Assembly (NCBI GenBank): GCA_009773555.1
Contig: WSXZ01000008.1
Coordinates: 21,568 to 85,567, forward strand
Direction: 5' to 3'
Source: Methylocystaceae bacterium
GTDB lineage: Bacteria; Pseudomonadota; Alphaproteobacteria; Rhizobiales; Beijerinckiaceae
DNA length: 64,000 bases
Under the pieces are notes generated by a model. That model did not search any database and was not told where the DNA came from. It saw only the letters and a list, made by a program, of their open reading frames with translations. The translations under genes and the position numbers were made by a program. Shown in pieces: positions 35,410-44,585 of the stretch. Each line of letters begins with the position of its first letter. Position 1 is the stretch's first letter.

Positions 35410-36370
35410 TTGAAGCGAAAACTATCTGTAGCCATACAGAGTTACCCGATCGCCGGCAGCTTCGTGATTTCGCGGGGCGCCAAGACCGAAGCCGTCGTCG
35501 TGACCGCCACCTTGGTTCAAGGCGGCGGCGTCGGTCGGGGCGAATGCGTGCCCTACGCCCGTTATGGCGAAAGCGCCGACATCGTCGTCGCCTCAATTGA
35601 AGGCGCGCGCGAGGCTCTCGAAGCCGGAGCCGATCGCGCCGCTCTGCAGCGCCTGCTGCCGGCGGGGGCGGCGCGTAACGCGCTCGATTGCGCCCTCTGG
35701 GACCTCGAGGCCAAGCTTTCGGGCGTTCCGGCCCATGTCGCGGCAGGTTTCGAGACGCTCTCGCCGCTCGTGACGGCCTTCACGATCTCGCTCGGCGCGC
35801 CCGACCAGATGCGCGCCGCTGCGGAACGGGCGGCCGACCGGCCGCTCTTGAAGATCAAGCTCGCCGGCGAGGGCGACGAAGCGCGCCTCGCCGCGGTGCG
35901 CGCGGGCGCCCCCAACTCAGCCCTCATCGTCGACGCTAACGAATCCTGGGCGGAGGAAACCCTCCCCCGCCAGCTCGCCGCCTGCGCCGATTACGGCGTC
36001 TCACTCATTGAGCAGCCTCTGCCGGCAGACAGGGACGACATTCTCGCGCGCCTGCCCCGCCCGGTGCCGATCTGCGCCGACGAAAGCGTGCATGACCGCG
36101 CCTCGCTCGCGCCGCTCAAGGGCCGCTACGACGCGATCAACGTCAAGCTCGACAAGACTGGCGGCGCGCGCGGCGCAGGAAATGGGCTTTTCCATCATGG
36201 CGGGCTGCATGGTGGGAACGTCGCTCGGCATGGCGCCGGCTGTCCTGGTGGGGCAGATCGCCTCCTTCGTCGATCTCGACGGGCCTCTGCTTCTGGCCCG
36301 CGATCGCGTCCCGGGACTGTCCTATGAGGGATCGACCCTCATGCCGCCGGCGCCGGAGCTCTGGGGATAG
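35410..36370 (+). pseudogene. N-acetyl-D-Glu racemase/dipeptide epimerase, frameshifted
   Basis: This is an enolase-superfamily L-Ala-D/L-Glu dipeptide epimerase gene broken at about 36165. Frame one carries PIAGSFVISRGAKTEA, the FTISLG lid region, KIKLAG, LIVDANESW and NVKLDKTGG. After that, the family sequence continues in the next frame with RAAQEMGFSIMAGCMVGTSL, VDLDGPLLLARDR and a C-terminal PPAPELWG. About nine codons normally following DKTGG are missing, so a deletion with loss of frame is likely, or a sequencing error in a GC-rich run. The start is the TTG preceded by GGAGAG. If the shift is real the Asp and other late residues are lost. Confidence 0.8.
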
Positions 36371-36428
36371 GGCGCGAGGTCGCCATTGAACTTATTGACC
36401 GGTAGCTCTGTCGTAAACTAAGTATTAA

Positions 36429-36486
36429 CGGATGGGGATGGGGTTCCCCCGATAACCGCCGAAAGGCTGATGACTCCTGCGAACTC
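36429..36486 (+). promoter_or_regulatory. Candidate structured RNA leader (ybhL-leader-like)
   Basis: The non-coding 160 bases before the efflux gene contain GGATGGGGTTCCCCCGATA, then AACCGCC, then AAGGCTGATGACTCCTGC. The GGGG-TT-CCCC hairpin followed by a second block looks like a conserved alphaproteobacterial cis-regulatory RNA. I recall a similar consensus from the ybhL leader family, but I cannot verify it here. It ends about 45 bases before the TTG start of the outer-membrane protein gene. Confidence 0.4.
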
Positions 36487-36531
36487 GCCGCCGCGTTCTT
36501 AAAGATCGTCGGCGCAGGGTAGGAGTGTCTG

Positions 36532-38175
36532 TTGCAAAGAGAGCCCGCGCCCCGTCGTGCGCCTTCCCGCCTGCGCCCTGGCCGCGAGAGCATCGCCGCC
36601 TGGGGCATCGGCGTGATTCGGCTCGCAAACCGGCGGCGATGGCTGTGCTCCGGAACTCCTATCGCGCTTTTTCTCGCCGGCTGCGCGCCCACGACGACGG
36701 TAGAGCGCGCCCAATTTCTCGGCGCGCCGGCCATGGAGCGCACGCTGGCCGGGTCCGGCCTGAAAGCCGCCGCTGGCGAAACCGCTTGGCCCCGCGAGGA
36801 ATGGTGGCGCGCTTTCCGCAGCGCAGAGCTTGACGGCGTCATCGACAAGGCGTTGCGCGACAATCAAAGCCTCAAGAAAGCGGAAGACACTCTACGCGGC
36901 GCGGACGCCATCGTACAGGTCGCCGGCGCGAGGCTCCTCCCGGAAGTCCAGGCGACCTTCGGCATGCGGCAATCCCGCAATCCGCTGCATGGCGTCGTTG
37001 CCTCCTACAATCCGGCGCAGGGCGGATTGCAAAAGACCATGGCCTTCATCAATCCGCTTGCGCTGACCTGGGAGCTGGATTTCTGGCAGAAAAACCGGGC
37101 TCTGCTCGACTCGGCGATCGGCGAGTCCGCGGCGCAAGCGGCCGAACTCGAGCAGGCGCGCCTGCTGCTGACCGCCTCGGTCGCGCGCGCCTATCTGCGC
37201 GGCCACGCCGCGGCCCGCCAGCTCGAGGTCGCCAGAGCTTTGACGCGTCTGCGCCGCGATTTGGTTGCGCTTGCTGAAACACGCTATCGCACCGGACTCG
37301 ACTCCTTGGACGGGGTGCAGATCGCCCGCGCCGAATTCGAAAACGCCGTCCGGCGCGAAGCGGCCGCAGAGGCGCTGGTGACGCTGCAGAAGGATGCGCT
37401 CGCTCGGCTGATGGGCGAAGGACCCGACGCCGCGCGCGACCTTTACGCCGGCCGGAGCGCGCCAGCGCCGGCGTCGCCGCCGCTGCCACGAAGCCTGCCG
37501 CTTGAACTGCTCGCGCACCGCCCCGATCTCGCCGCCGCGCTGCGCCGCGCCGAGGCGGCGGCGGCCCGGGTTCATGTCGCCAAAACGATGTTTCTTCCCT
37601 CGATTGATCTTGCAATCGCCGGCGGCTTTGAAGGCTCGGTGACCTCGACGAAGATCAGCAAACTCGCGGGCTATCTCTTCACGCCCTCGGCGATCGGCTA
37701 CGCGGTCTCGCCCGGACTGCGCCTGCCCCTTTTTCAGGGCGGCCGCCTCAGCGGAAACCTGGAGTTTCAGCGCGCCGATTATGATCAGGCGGTCGACTCA
37801 TATAATGAGACGCTGCTGCAAGCGGCGCAGCAGGTCGCCGACGCCATCGCCAATCTCAAGCGCGCGCGCGCCGAATATGAGGCGCAGAGCCGCTACCTGC
37901 GCGCTGCGCGCGCCCAGTATGACCTTGCGCAATCGCGCCTGCGCGACGGCATGAAGGATCGCCGCGAAACCGTCGCCGAGCGCGTTGATCTTCTCGAGTC
38001 CGGCTTCGCGCAGCGCGCGCTTGAAGGCGACAGGCTGATCGCCGCCGTCGACTTGTATCAGGCGCTGGGCGGCGGCTATGCCGATGGTCCGCCGCTGGCC
38101 GCGCCGAAGCCGGCGCCCGAAACCGACCCTTTGACGCCGGCCGTCGAGACGATCCAGTCGCTTGGCGGCGGCTGA
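36532..38175 (+). CDS. Outer-membrane efflux protein (NodT/OprM family)
   Basis: A 547-residue lipoprotein channel of an RND- or MFS-type tripartite efflux system. The start is TTG with GGAG six bases upstream. The signal sequence ends in a lipobox FLAGCAP (~48-53). Two OEP repeats follow (~110-290 and ~330-500), with the family turns LTWELDFWQKNRALLDSA and LPLELLAHRPDLAAALRRAEAAAA. The C-terminus is proline- and glycine-rich. The periplasmic adaptor gene starts 39 bases downstream and the two form a unit. Confidence 0.92.
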   Translation: MQREPAPRRAPSRLRPGRESIAAWGIGVIRLANRRRWLCSGTPIALFLAGCAPTTTVERAQFLGAPAMERTLAGSGLKAAAGETAWPREEWWRAFRSAELDGVIDKALRDNQSLKKAEDTLRGADAIVQVAGARLLPEVQATFGMRQSRNPLHGVVASYNPAQGGLQKTMAFINPLALTWELDFWQKNRALLDSAIGESAAQAAELEQARLLLTASVARAYLRGHAAARQLEVARALTRLRRDLVALAETRYRTGLDSLDGVQIARAEFENAVRREAAAEALVTLQKDALARLMGEGPDAARDLYAGRSAPAPASPPLPRSLPLELLAHRPDLAAALRRAEAAAARVHVAKTMFLPSIDLAIAGGFEGSVTSTKISKLAGYLFTPSAIGYAVSPGLRLPLFQGGRLSGNLEFQRADYDQAVDSYNETLLQAAQQVADAIANLKRARAEYEAQSRYLRAARAQYDLAQSRLRDGMKDRRETVAERVDLLESGFAQRALEGDRLIAAVDLYQALGGGYADGPPLAAPKPAPETDPLTPAVETIQSLGGG

Positions 38176-38214
38176 ACGCGCCACGCCTTAACAGAAGAAC
38201 GCGAACCCCCATCG

Positions 38215-39405
38215 ATGGCGCTGTCCCGCAAAAGCATCCGCTCCCGCAGAGAGTTTCTGCTCAAGATCGTCATTGCGGCGGTTCTTGCCGGCGCGCTGAT
38301 CGCGTTCTCGCGATGGTTTTTTTACGACCGCGACTGGGTGACGACGGACAACGCCTTCGTCACCGGCAACATTATCCCGGTGCAGGCGGACGCGACGGGA
38401 GTCGTCGCCGCCGTGCTCGCTGAAGAAACGCAGCTCGTCAAAAAGGGCGACGTGCTCGTTCGCCTCGACGGCCAACGCGCAAGAGCGGCGCTCGCGCAGG
38501 CGGAGGCCGAACTCGGCCGCGCGGTTCGCTCCGTCGGCGCGCTTTACGCGCAGCGCCGCCAGGTCTGCCAGAAGGTCATTTCCCGCGCCGCGCTTCGGGA
38601 CAGGACGCGCCACGATCTCGCAAGATACCGCGAGGCGACGCTGAGCGGCGCCGCTTCGCGACAGGTGCTGCAGAATACCGAGGACCAGCTCGCCGCGCAG
38701 GAAGCCGATCTGCGCGAGGCGCAGGCGGAATATCAGTCGGTCGAGGCGCGCGTCGTCGGCGTGACGCGGATGAATCATCCCGACATCGAGGCCGCCAAGG
38801 CGCGATACAACGACGCTTACGTCGAGTTCGTGCGCCAGAACATTCGGGCGCCGGCGACCGGCTATGTCGCCAAGCGCAGCGTTCAGGTCGGCAAGCGGGT
38901 GCGCCCCGGCGACGCCATTCTCAATATCGTGCCGCTCGACCATCTCTGGGTCGAAGCGAATCTCTGGGAAAACAGGATGGCCAGGGTTCGTCCCGGGCAG
39001 GCGGCGATCATCAAGGTCGATCTCTACGGATCGGAACAGATCTACCATGGAGAAGTAGCGGGACTTGTTCCGGGCTCCGGCGCCGTCTTCGCGGCTCTTC
39101 CCCCCGATAACGCGACCGGCAACTTCATTCGAATCGTCCAGCGGGTGCCGGTGCGCATCGCCCTGCGAGCGGACGAACTCGAGAAGCAGCCCTTGCGTCC
39201 CGGCCTGTCGACGGTCGCCTCGATTAATGTGTCCGGCCCGCTGCAATCGCCCAATCACTCGATCGTCAAGACGACAACGAATGAATATCTGACTGACGTC
39301 TATGACAAGGATCTCGCAGATGCGAAGACGCGCGCCGACAAGATCGTCAAGGATAACGCCATAGGCGCGTCGAACGACGGCGCCGCCTGCACAGCCGCCG
39401 AATAG
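38215..39405 (+). CDS. EmrA-like periplasmic adaptor (HlyD family)
   Basis: A 396-residue membrane-fusion protein. One N-terminal helix (~17-37) is followed by the start of a beta-barrel domain, TDNAFVTGNIIPVQADATG, biotinyl-lipoyl-like halves separated by a long alpha-helical hairpin with heptads (~85-180), and a second half beginning NIRAPATGYVAKRSVQVG. This is the EmrA branch, which pairs with a 14-helix MFS pump (EmrB). No emrB follows; a P-type ATPase is next, and the MFS protein further on is of a different type. Its pump partner may be elsewhere. Confidence 0.9.
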   Translation: MALSRKSIRSRREFLLKIVIAAVLAGALIAFSRWFFYDRDWVTTDNAFVTGNIIPVQADATGVVAAVLAEETQLVKKGDVLVRLDGQRARAALAQAEAELGRAVRSVGALYAQRRQVCQKVISRAALRDRTRHDLARYREATLSGAASRQVLQNTEDQLAAQEADLREAQAEYQSVEARVVGVTRMNHPDIEAAKARYNDAYVEFVRQNIRAPATGYVAKRSVQVGKRVRPGDAILNIVPLDHLWVEANLWENRMARVRPGQAAIIKVDLYGSEQIYHGEVAGLVPGSGAVFAALPPDNATGNFIRIVQRVPVRIALRADELEKQPLRPGLSTVASINVSGPLQSPNHSIVKTTTNEYLTDVYDKDLADAKTRADKIVKDNAIGASNDGAACTAAE

Positions 39406-39523
39406 ACTGTGCACGGTTAATTTCGACTAACGTTTGCCTTTTTGAGCGAATCTCTTGGCGCGACTCGGATCACGCCGTAAGATTCGGTTCCGATATTTTG
39501 ATGATCTGATGGGGAGAGCAAGC

Positions 39524-42085
39524 ATGCCGGACCTCAGCGCGAAAACGCCGGCGGGCCAATCTTCGCCAGCGGTTTCCCTGGATCCGGCGCAGGTCAAAAT
39601 CTCGCAGCGACTAGAGGCGCTGAAGTCGACAGAGAGCGGTCTCACCGCCGCCGAAGCGGCGCGGCGGCTCGCGGAATATGGCCCGAACGCGCTAGAGGAC
39701 AAGACGGAAAGCAAGTGGCGCCGTCTGCTCAACTATTTCTGGGGGCCGCTGCCGTTCCTCATCGAAGCCGCCGCCGTCATCTCCGCCGTGCGGCGGGATT
39801 GGCCGGATTTCGGCGTCGTCGCCGGTCTGCTTCTCTATAACGCCGTGGTTGGATTCTGGCAGGACAACAAGGCGGCGAATGCGCTCGCGGCCCTGAAGAA
39901 AAACCTCGCGCCCCGCGCGCGCGTGATGCGCGACGGCGCCTGGACGACGATTCCCGCCGCCGAACTGACGCCCGGCGATATTGTCAGCGTCGCCGCGGGC
40001 CAGATCATCCCCGCGGATCTCCTGCTCATTGAAGGCGACTATTTGAGCTGCGATCAGGCGGCGCTCACCGGCGAATCGCTGCCCGTCTCAAAGAAGATCG
40101 GCGACGACGCCTATGCGGGCGCGATCGCCAAACAAGGCGCCATGACTGGCGTGGTCACGGCGACAGGCGGCCGCACCTTCTTCGGGCGCACCGCGAAGCT
40201 TGTTGGCGCCGCCGGCGCCGTTTCGCATTCGCAGCGCGCGGTGACGGAGGTCGGCGATTTTCTCCTCGTGCTCGCATTTTTTCTGGCGCTGATCCTCGTC
40301 GGCGCGCAGCTCTATCGGGAAGTCATCGCGCCGGACGATTGGAGCTGGGATCGCGTCGGCTCCATCGCCCAATATGTGCTGGTGCTGCTGATCGCATCGA
40401 TTCCGGTCGCGCTGCCGGCGGTCATGTCGGTGACGATGGCGATCGGCGCCTATACGCTCTCCTTGCAAAAGGCCATTGTTTCGCGCCTGAACGCGATCGA
40501 GGAGCTTGCCGGAGTCGACGTGCTGTGCAGCGACAAGACCGGCACGCTGACGATGAACAAGCTAACGGTGCAAAGCGCCATTTCCTATGGCGCGTTCAAG
40601 AGCGACGACGTGTTGCTCTTCGCTGCGCTGGCGACCCAAAAAAGCAGCGAAGACGCGATCGACCTTGCCGTGATGGCGGCGCTGCCGGCGCATGATGCGC
40701 TCGACAGTTTCAAGCAGAAGGCCTTCACGCCGTTCGATCCCGTCAGCAAACGCACCATCTCGACAGTCGCCGACGCCTCTGGCGGCGTTCGCCATTACGC
40801 CAAGGGCGCGCCACAGGCGATATCCGCGCTGGTGCGACCCGACTCGCAGACTCTGCAGCGCTACCAGAACGAGGTGGCTGCGCTCGCCGTCAAAGGCCAG
40901 CGCGCGCTGGGCGTCGCCATGTCGGAAGATGGCGCACGGTGGCAACTGGTCGGCCTCATCTCGCTGATGGACCCGCCGCGCGCCGACGCCAAGGCGACAA
41001 TCGCGGAGGCGCGCGGGCTCGGCCTGGAAGTCAAGATGGTGACCGGCGACGACGTCGCCATCGGCGATGAGATCGCCGCCCAGCTCGGCATGGGTTCGCA
41101 TCTTCTCGTCGCGAGCGATGTCTTCAAAGGGAACGTCACGGCCGGCGCTCTGCCGCGCAGCGTCATCGACGCGGTGGAGCGGGCCGACGGATTCGGCAGA
41201 GTGTTCCCCGAACACAAATATGAGATCGTCAAAGCGCTCCAGTCGGTCGGCCATATCGTCGCGATGACCGGCGACGGCGTGAATGACGCGCCTGCGCTCA
41301 AACAGGCCGATTGCGGCATCGCCGTCAGCGGCGCGACCGATGCGGCGCGAAGCGCCGCCGCCTTGATCCTCACGGCGCCGGGGCTTTCGACCATCGTCAA
41401 TGCGATCCGCGTGTCGCGTCAGATCTTCCAGCGCATCGAGAGCTACATTTACTATCGGATAGCCATGACGCTCGACATCATGATCGTCGTCGTCGCGTCG
41501 ATCGTGTTTTTCGACTTTCAGCCGCTCACGGCCATCATGATTGTCGCGCTCGCGCTTCTCGACGACATTCCGATCATGACGATCGCCTACGACAATGTCC
41601 CCGTCGCGCCGCAGCCGGTGAGATGGGACATGCATCGCATCTTCATTTTCGCTTCGCTGATGGGACTGATCGCGGTCGCCGAGACTTTCGGGTTTTTGCT
41701 GATCGGCATGCGCTGGACGCTCGACGAGTCGCTGCAGACGATGATCCCGATTGATCCCGGCCAGCTCCAGACTCTGCTGTTTCTGCAGCTCGCTGTCGGC
41801 GGCCATCTGCTGCTGTTCAGCGTGCGCACCAAAAAGGCGATTTTTGCGCCGCCCTACCCGAGCGCCAGGCTCTTCTGGGCGATCGCGGCGACGCAGGTTG
41901 TCGCCGTGTTGCTCTGCCTTTACGGAGTCGGCGTCGACGCCGTTCCGGGCGCGGCGATCGTCGGCGTGTGGCTCTACTGCCTGCTCTGGGTCGTCGTGAC
42001 TGAGATTGTGAAGATGATTTACTGGCGTCTGGCCGGGCGGCGCGACAAGCACCTGACGGCGAGCCGCGTCGCTCTCGCCCGTTGA
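39524..42085 (+). CDS. Plasma-membrane-type proton P-type ATPase (P3A family)
   Basis: An 853-residue P3A ATPase that would pump protons out of the cell with ATP. The phosphorylated Asp337 is in CSDKTGTLTMNK; the actuator TGES is at ~185, and the hinge motif TGDGVNDAPALK at ~585. Ten helices are predicted: four before the P-domain and six after. The ATG with GGGGAGA before it is preferred over upstream frames. Bacterial members occur in archaea and some alphaproteobacteria, mostly without known role. It is followed 32 bases later by a PPK2 polyphosphate kinase gene, so pH or energy stress is a reasonable link. Confidence 0.92.
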   Translation: MPDLSAKTPAGQSSPAVSLDPAQVKISQRLEALKSTESGLTAAEAARRLAEYGPNALEDKTESKWRRLLNYFWGPLPFLIEAAAVISAVRRDWPDFGVVAGLLLYNAVVGFWQDNKAANALAALKKNLAPRARVMRDGAWTTIPAAELTPGDIVSVAAGQIIPADLLLIEGDYLSCDQAALTGESLPVSKKIGDDAYAGAIAKQGAMTGVVTATGGRTFFGRTAKLVGAAGAVSHSQRAVTEVGDFLLVLAFFLALILVGAQLYREVIAPDDWSWDRVGSIAQYVLVLLIASIPVALPAVMSVTMAIGAYTLSLQKAIVSRLNAIEELAGVDVLCSDKTGTLTMNKLTVQSAISYGAFKSDDVLLFAALATQKSSEDAIDLAVMAALPAHDALDSFKQKAFTPFDPVSKRTISTVADASGGVRHYAKGAPQAISALVRPDSQTLQRYQNEVAALAVKGQRALGVAMSEDGARWQLVGLISLMDPPRADAKATIAEARGLGLEVKMVTGDDVAIGDEIAAQLGMGSHLLVASDVFKGNVTAGALPRSVIDAVERADGFGRVFPEHKYEIVKALQSVGHIVAMTGDGVNDAPALKQADCGIAVSGATDAARSAAALILTAPGLSTIVNAIRVSRQIFQRIESYIYYRIAMTLDIMIVVVASIVFFDFQPLTAIMIVALALLDDIPIMTIAYDNVPVAPQPVRWDMHRIFIFASLMGLIAVAETFGFLLIGMRWTLDESLQTMIPIDPGQLQTLLFLQLAVGGHLLLFSVRTKKAIFAPPYPSARLFWAIAATQVVAVLLCLYGVGVDAVPGAAIVGVWLYCLLWVVVTEIVKMIYWRLAGRRDKHLTASRVALAR

Positions 42086-42117
42086 ACAAGAGCGACAGGT
42101 CGAAGGAGGCGGAGCAC

Positions 42118-42972
42118 ATGAAATTCGTCAAAAAGTTCCGCGTCGAGCCCGGCTCGGACGTCGATCTCGGATCAATCGATCCGGGTTTTCACGGCGACTT
42201 CGCCAATGACGCCCAAACGGCGCAGGAGTTGCAGCGCAATCTCACGCGCATCACCGAGCTGCAGCGCAAACTTTACGCCGACCGCACGCATTCTCTGCTG
42301 ATCGTCTTGCAGGGCATCGACAGCGCCGGCAAGGACGGCACCTGCTGGCATGTCATCAGCGCCATGGACCCGCAGGGCGTGCAAGTGACGGGGTTCAAGC
42401 AGCCGACTCCCGAAGAAAAGGCGCATGACTTTCTGTGGCGCGTCCATCCGCATGCGCCGCAGCGCGGCTACGTTTCGATCTTCAATCGCTCGCATTACGA
42501 AGACGTGCTCGTCGTGCGCGTGCATAAGCTCGCGCCAAAAGAGGTGTGGAAGCCGCGCTATGATTTCATCAACGAATGGGAAAAGCTGCTCACGGTAGAA
42601 AACAAGACGACGGTTCTGAAATTCTTCCTCTACATCTCCAAGGAAGAACAGCTCAAGCGTTTCAAGGCGCGGCTCGACGATCCGGCGAACCAATGGAAGA
42701 TCAGCGCCAGCGACTATTCCGAGCGCGAAAAATGGGACGACTACATCAAGGCCTTCGAGGCGGCCTTGTCGCGCTGCTCGACCGAACATGCGCCCTGGTT
42801 CGTCATCCCGGCAAATCACAAATGGTTTCGCAATCTCGCGGTTTCCAGCATCATCGCCGATACGCTCGACGATCTTAATCTGAAGCTGCCGAAGCCCTCC
42901 GTCGACATCGAAGACATCCGCAAGCTTTATCAACAGGCAAAGAACGAAGAGGAACGGAGCAAGGCTCGGTGA
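42118..42972 (+). CDS. Polyphosphate kinase 2 family protein
   Basis: A 284-residue soluble kinase that transfers phosphate between polyphosphate and nucleotides. Walker A is GIDSAGKDGT (~65-74), Walker B IFNRSHYEDVLVVRVH (~118-133), and the lid region with KEEQLKRFKARLDDP follows. A GGAGG site precedes the ATG; the longer frame from 42082 adds 12 residues without support. Its single domain fits PPK2 class I to III; which nucleotide it prefers is not readable. It is coupled to the following MFS gene through a four-base overlap. Confidence 0.9.
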   Translation: MKFVKKFRVEPGSDVDLGSIDPGFHGDFANDAQTAQELQRNLTRITELQRKLYADRTHSLLIVLQGIDSAGKDGTCWHVISAMDPQGVQVTGFKQPTPEEKAHDFLWRVHPHAPQRGYVSIFNRSHYEDVLVVRVHKLAPKEVWKPRYDFINEWEKLLTVENKTTVLKFFLYISKEEQLKRFKARLDDPANQWKISASDYSEREKWDDYIKAFEAALSRCSTEHAPWFVIPANHKWFRNLAVSSIIADTLDDLNLKLPKPSVDIEDIRKLYQQAKNEEERSKAR

Positions 42973-44396
42973 CGGCGTCGCCGGCGCACGCCAGCTCAAT
43001 TTTTTCAGCGCTCGACGAAGCGCCGATGACATGGCGTCATTACGCTTATTGGCTCGCAGCGAGCGGCGGCGCGTTTTTGGATGGCTTTTCCGTGTCCGGA
43101 TTGGGCGTCGCGCTGCCGCTGCTCAAGCGCGACTTCGCGATCAGTCCGCTTTTCGTTGGCCTGATTGGATCGGCGCTGGTGCTCGGCGCGGTCGCGGGGT
43201 CCGCTCTCGGCGGCATCGGCGCGGACAGATTCGGCCGCAAGCGCACATTCATCGCCGACATGGCGATCATCGCTCTCGCGTGCTTTATCGGCGCGCTCGC
43301 GCCGAACGCGCGTTTCATCCTGCTCTCGCAGTTCCTGCTTGGCGTTGGCGTCGGCATCGATTTTCCGACGAGCGGCGCCTATGTGTCGGAGCTCATGCCG
43401 CGCGCGACGCGCAACAGAATGACCGTCGCGACGATCGCCCTGCAATCGGTCGGCATGGCGGCGGCGGCTCTCGCCGGCCTCGCTTTCTTGAAGCTGCGGC
43501 CGTCAACAGAAGACTGGCGGCTGCTGTTCGGCGCCAGCGGCGTGATTGCGTTACTATTCTTATCTGCGCGCCTATGGGGGCCGGAAAGCGTGCGCTGGCT
43601 GGTCACGAAGGGACGCATCGGCGAAGCGACGGCGCTGCTCAAGACATTGTCGATCGAGTTCGGCGAGAAGCCTGTGAGCCTGGGCGCCGAAGCGGGCGCC
43701 CTTGCGGCGTCGAAGCGGGCTTCCGCGCCCAACGCGCAGGACGTCGGCTATTCGGCGTTGTTCCGCAAAGCCTATCGCGCCCGCACGATGCTCGTCTCCT
43801 TGCCGTGGATGCTGATGGACGTCGCGACCTACGGCGTCGGCCTGTTCACGCCCGTTATTCTCGGCGCCATGCATCTTGGCGCCGCCGACGCGGGCTCGAT
43901 CGCGGCCGACTTCGCCGACGCGGAAGGCAGCGCCATCGTCGACGCTTTTCTCATCATCGGCTTTGTGGCGAGCCTCTGGGCCGTTCCGCGCTTTGGCCGG
44001 ATCACCATGCAGGTCGCAGGATTCAGCGGCATGGGGCTTGGCATGCTGCTGTTGCTCTTCGCCGCGATGTCCGACGATGGCGCGAATGCGCATCTCGCCT
44101 TCGTCATCGGCGGCTTCATGCTGTTCAATTTCGCGATGAACGCCGGACCCAACGCCACGACGTTCACCCTCGCGCCGACGCTTTTCCCGACGACCATTCG
44201 CGCCTCGGCCTGCGGCTTCGCGGCGGCGAGCGCCAAGGTCGGCGCCACTTTCGGCACATTCGTGGTGCCGCAACTGCAGGCCGGCTGGGGACTCACGGGC
44301 GTCGTCGCCCTCATGGTCGTCGTCAGCGTCGCGGGGCTGGTGACGACGGCCGGCCTGGCGCATGCGGTCAATGAGGAGGGAGCGCTCGAGGAATAG
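42969..44396 (+). CDS. MFS transporter (sugar/metabolite:H+ symporter-like)
   Basis: A 475-residue major facilitator permease with 12 predicted helices. The loop 2-3 motif is GGIGADRFGRKRTF (~78-90) and the fourth helix region SQFLLGVGVGIDFPTSGAYVSELMPRATRNR, both typical of the sugar porter/metabolite symporter branch. GTG start overlaps the PPK2 stop. It is not an EmrB homologue. Substrate unknown. It ends 11 bases before a convergent gene, and no terminator hairpin with a T-run is visible there. Confidence 0.87.
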   Translation: MTASPAHASSIFSALDEAPMTWRHYAYWLAASGGAFLDGFSVSGLGVALPLLKRDFAISPLFVGLIGSALVLGAVAGSALGGIGADRFGRKRTFIADMAIIALACFIGALAPNARFILLSQFLLGVGVGIDFPTSGAYVSELMPRATRNRMTVATIALQSVGMAAAALAGLAFLKLRPSTEDWRLLFGASGVIALLFLSARLWGPESVRWLVTKGRIGEATALLKTLSIEFGEKPVSLGAEAGALAASKRASAPNAQDVGYSALFRKAYRARTMLVSLPWMLMDVATYGVGLFTPVILGAMHLGAADAGSIAADFADAEGSAIVDAFLIIGFVASLWAVPRFGRITMQVAGFSGMGLGMLLLLFAAMSDDGANAHLAFVIGGFMLFNFAMNAGPNATTFTLAPTLFPTTIRASACGFAAASAKVGATFGTFVVPQLQAGWGLTGVVALMVVVSVAGLVTTAGLAHAVNEEGALEE

Positions 44397-44407
44397 CCCA
44401 AGCCGCG

Positions 44408-44524
44408 CTATTGCAGATGCGCGACGAGCGTCCAGGCGCCGAGAAAGATGATCATGACGAGGCAGAGCGCCGAGAGGACAATGAGGATCGCCTTATTGGC
44501 GACGCGCTGATCGTCCCTTCGCAT
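44408..44524 (-). CDS. 38-residue membrane peptide of the cytochrome oxidase operon
   Basis: This short gene encodes MRRDDQRVANKAILIVL then a hydrophobic run with a single membrane helix, ending in AHLQ. It has GGAG eight bases before its ATG and follows the subunit IV gene on the same strand, with a 61-base gap. Small single-span proteins are often accessory subunits of heme-copper oxidases. It is too short for most gene callers. Identity as an oxidase subunit is inferred from place only. Confidence 0.55.
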   Translation of the reverse strand: MRRDDQRVANKAILIVLSALCLVMIIFLGAWTLVAHLQ

Positions 44525-44585
44525 TTGCCATTCTCCGACGGCCCGAGATCAGCGCGATTCATTCAGGCGCAGCGGGCGAGCCGCG

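Noticed and set aside
40562..42052. A 496-codon open frame on the minus strand opposite the H+-ATPase gene
   Set aside because: It is the antisense of a clearly coding P-type ATPase; its product is low-complexity Asp/Arg/His-rich, as is usual for high-GC shadows.
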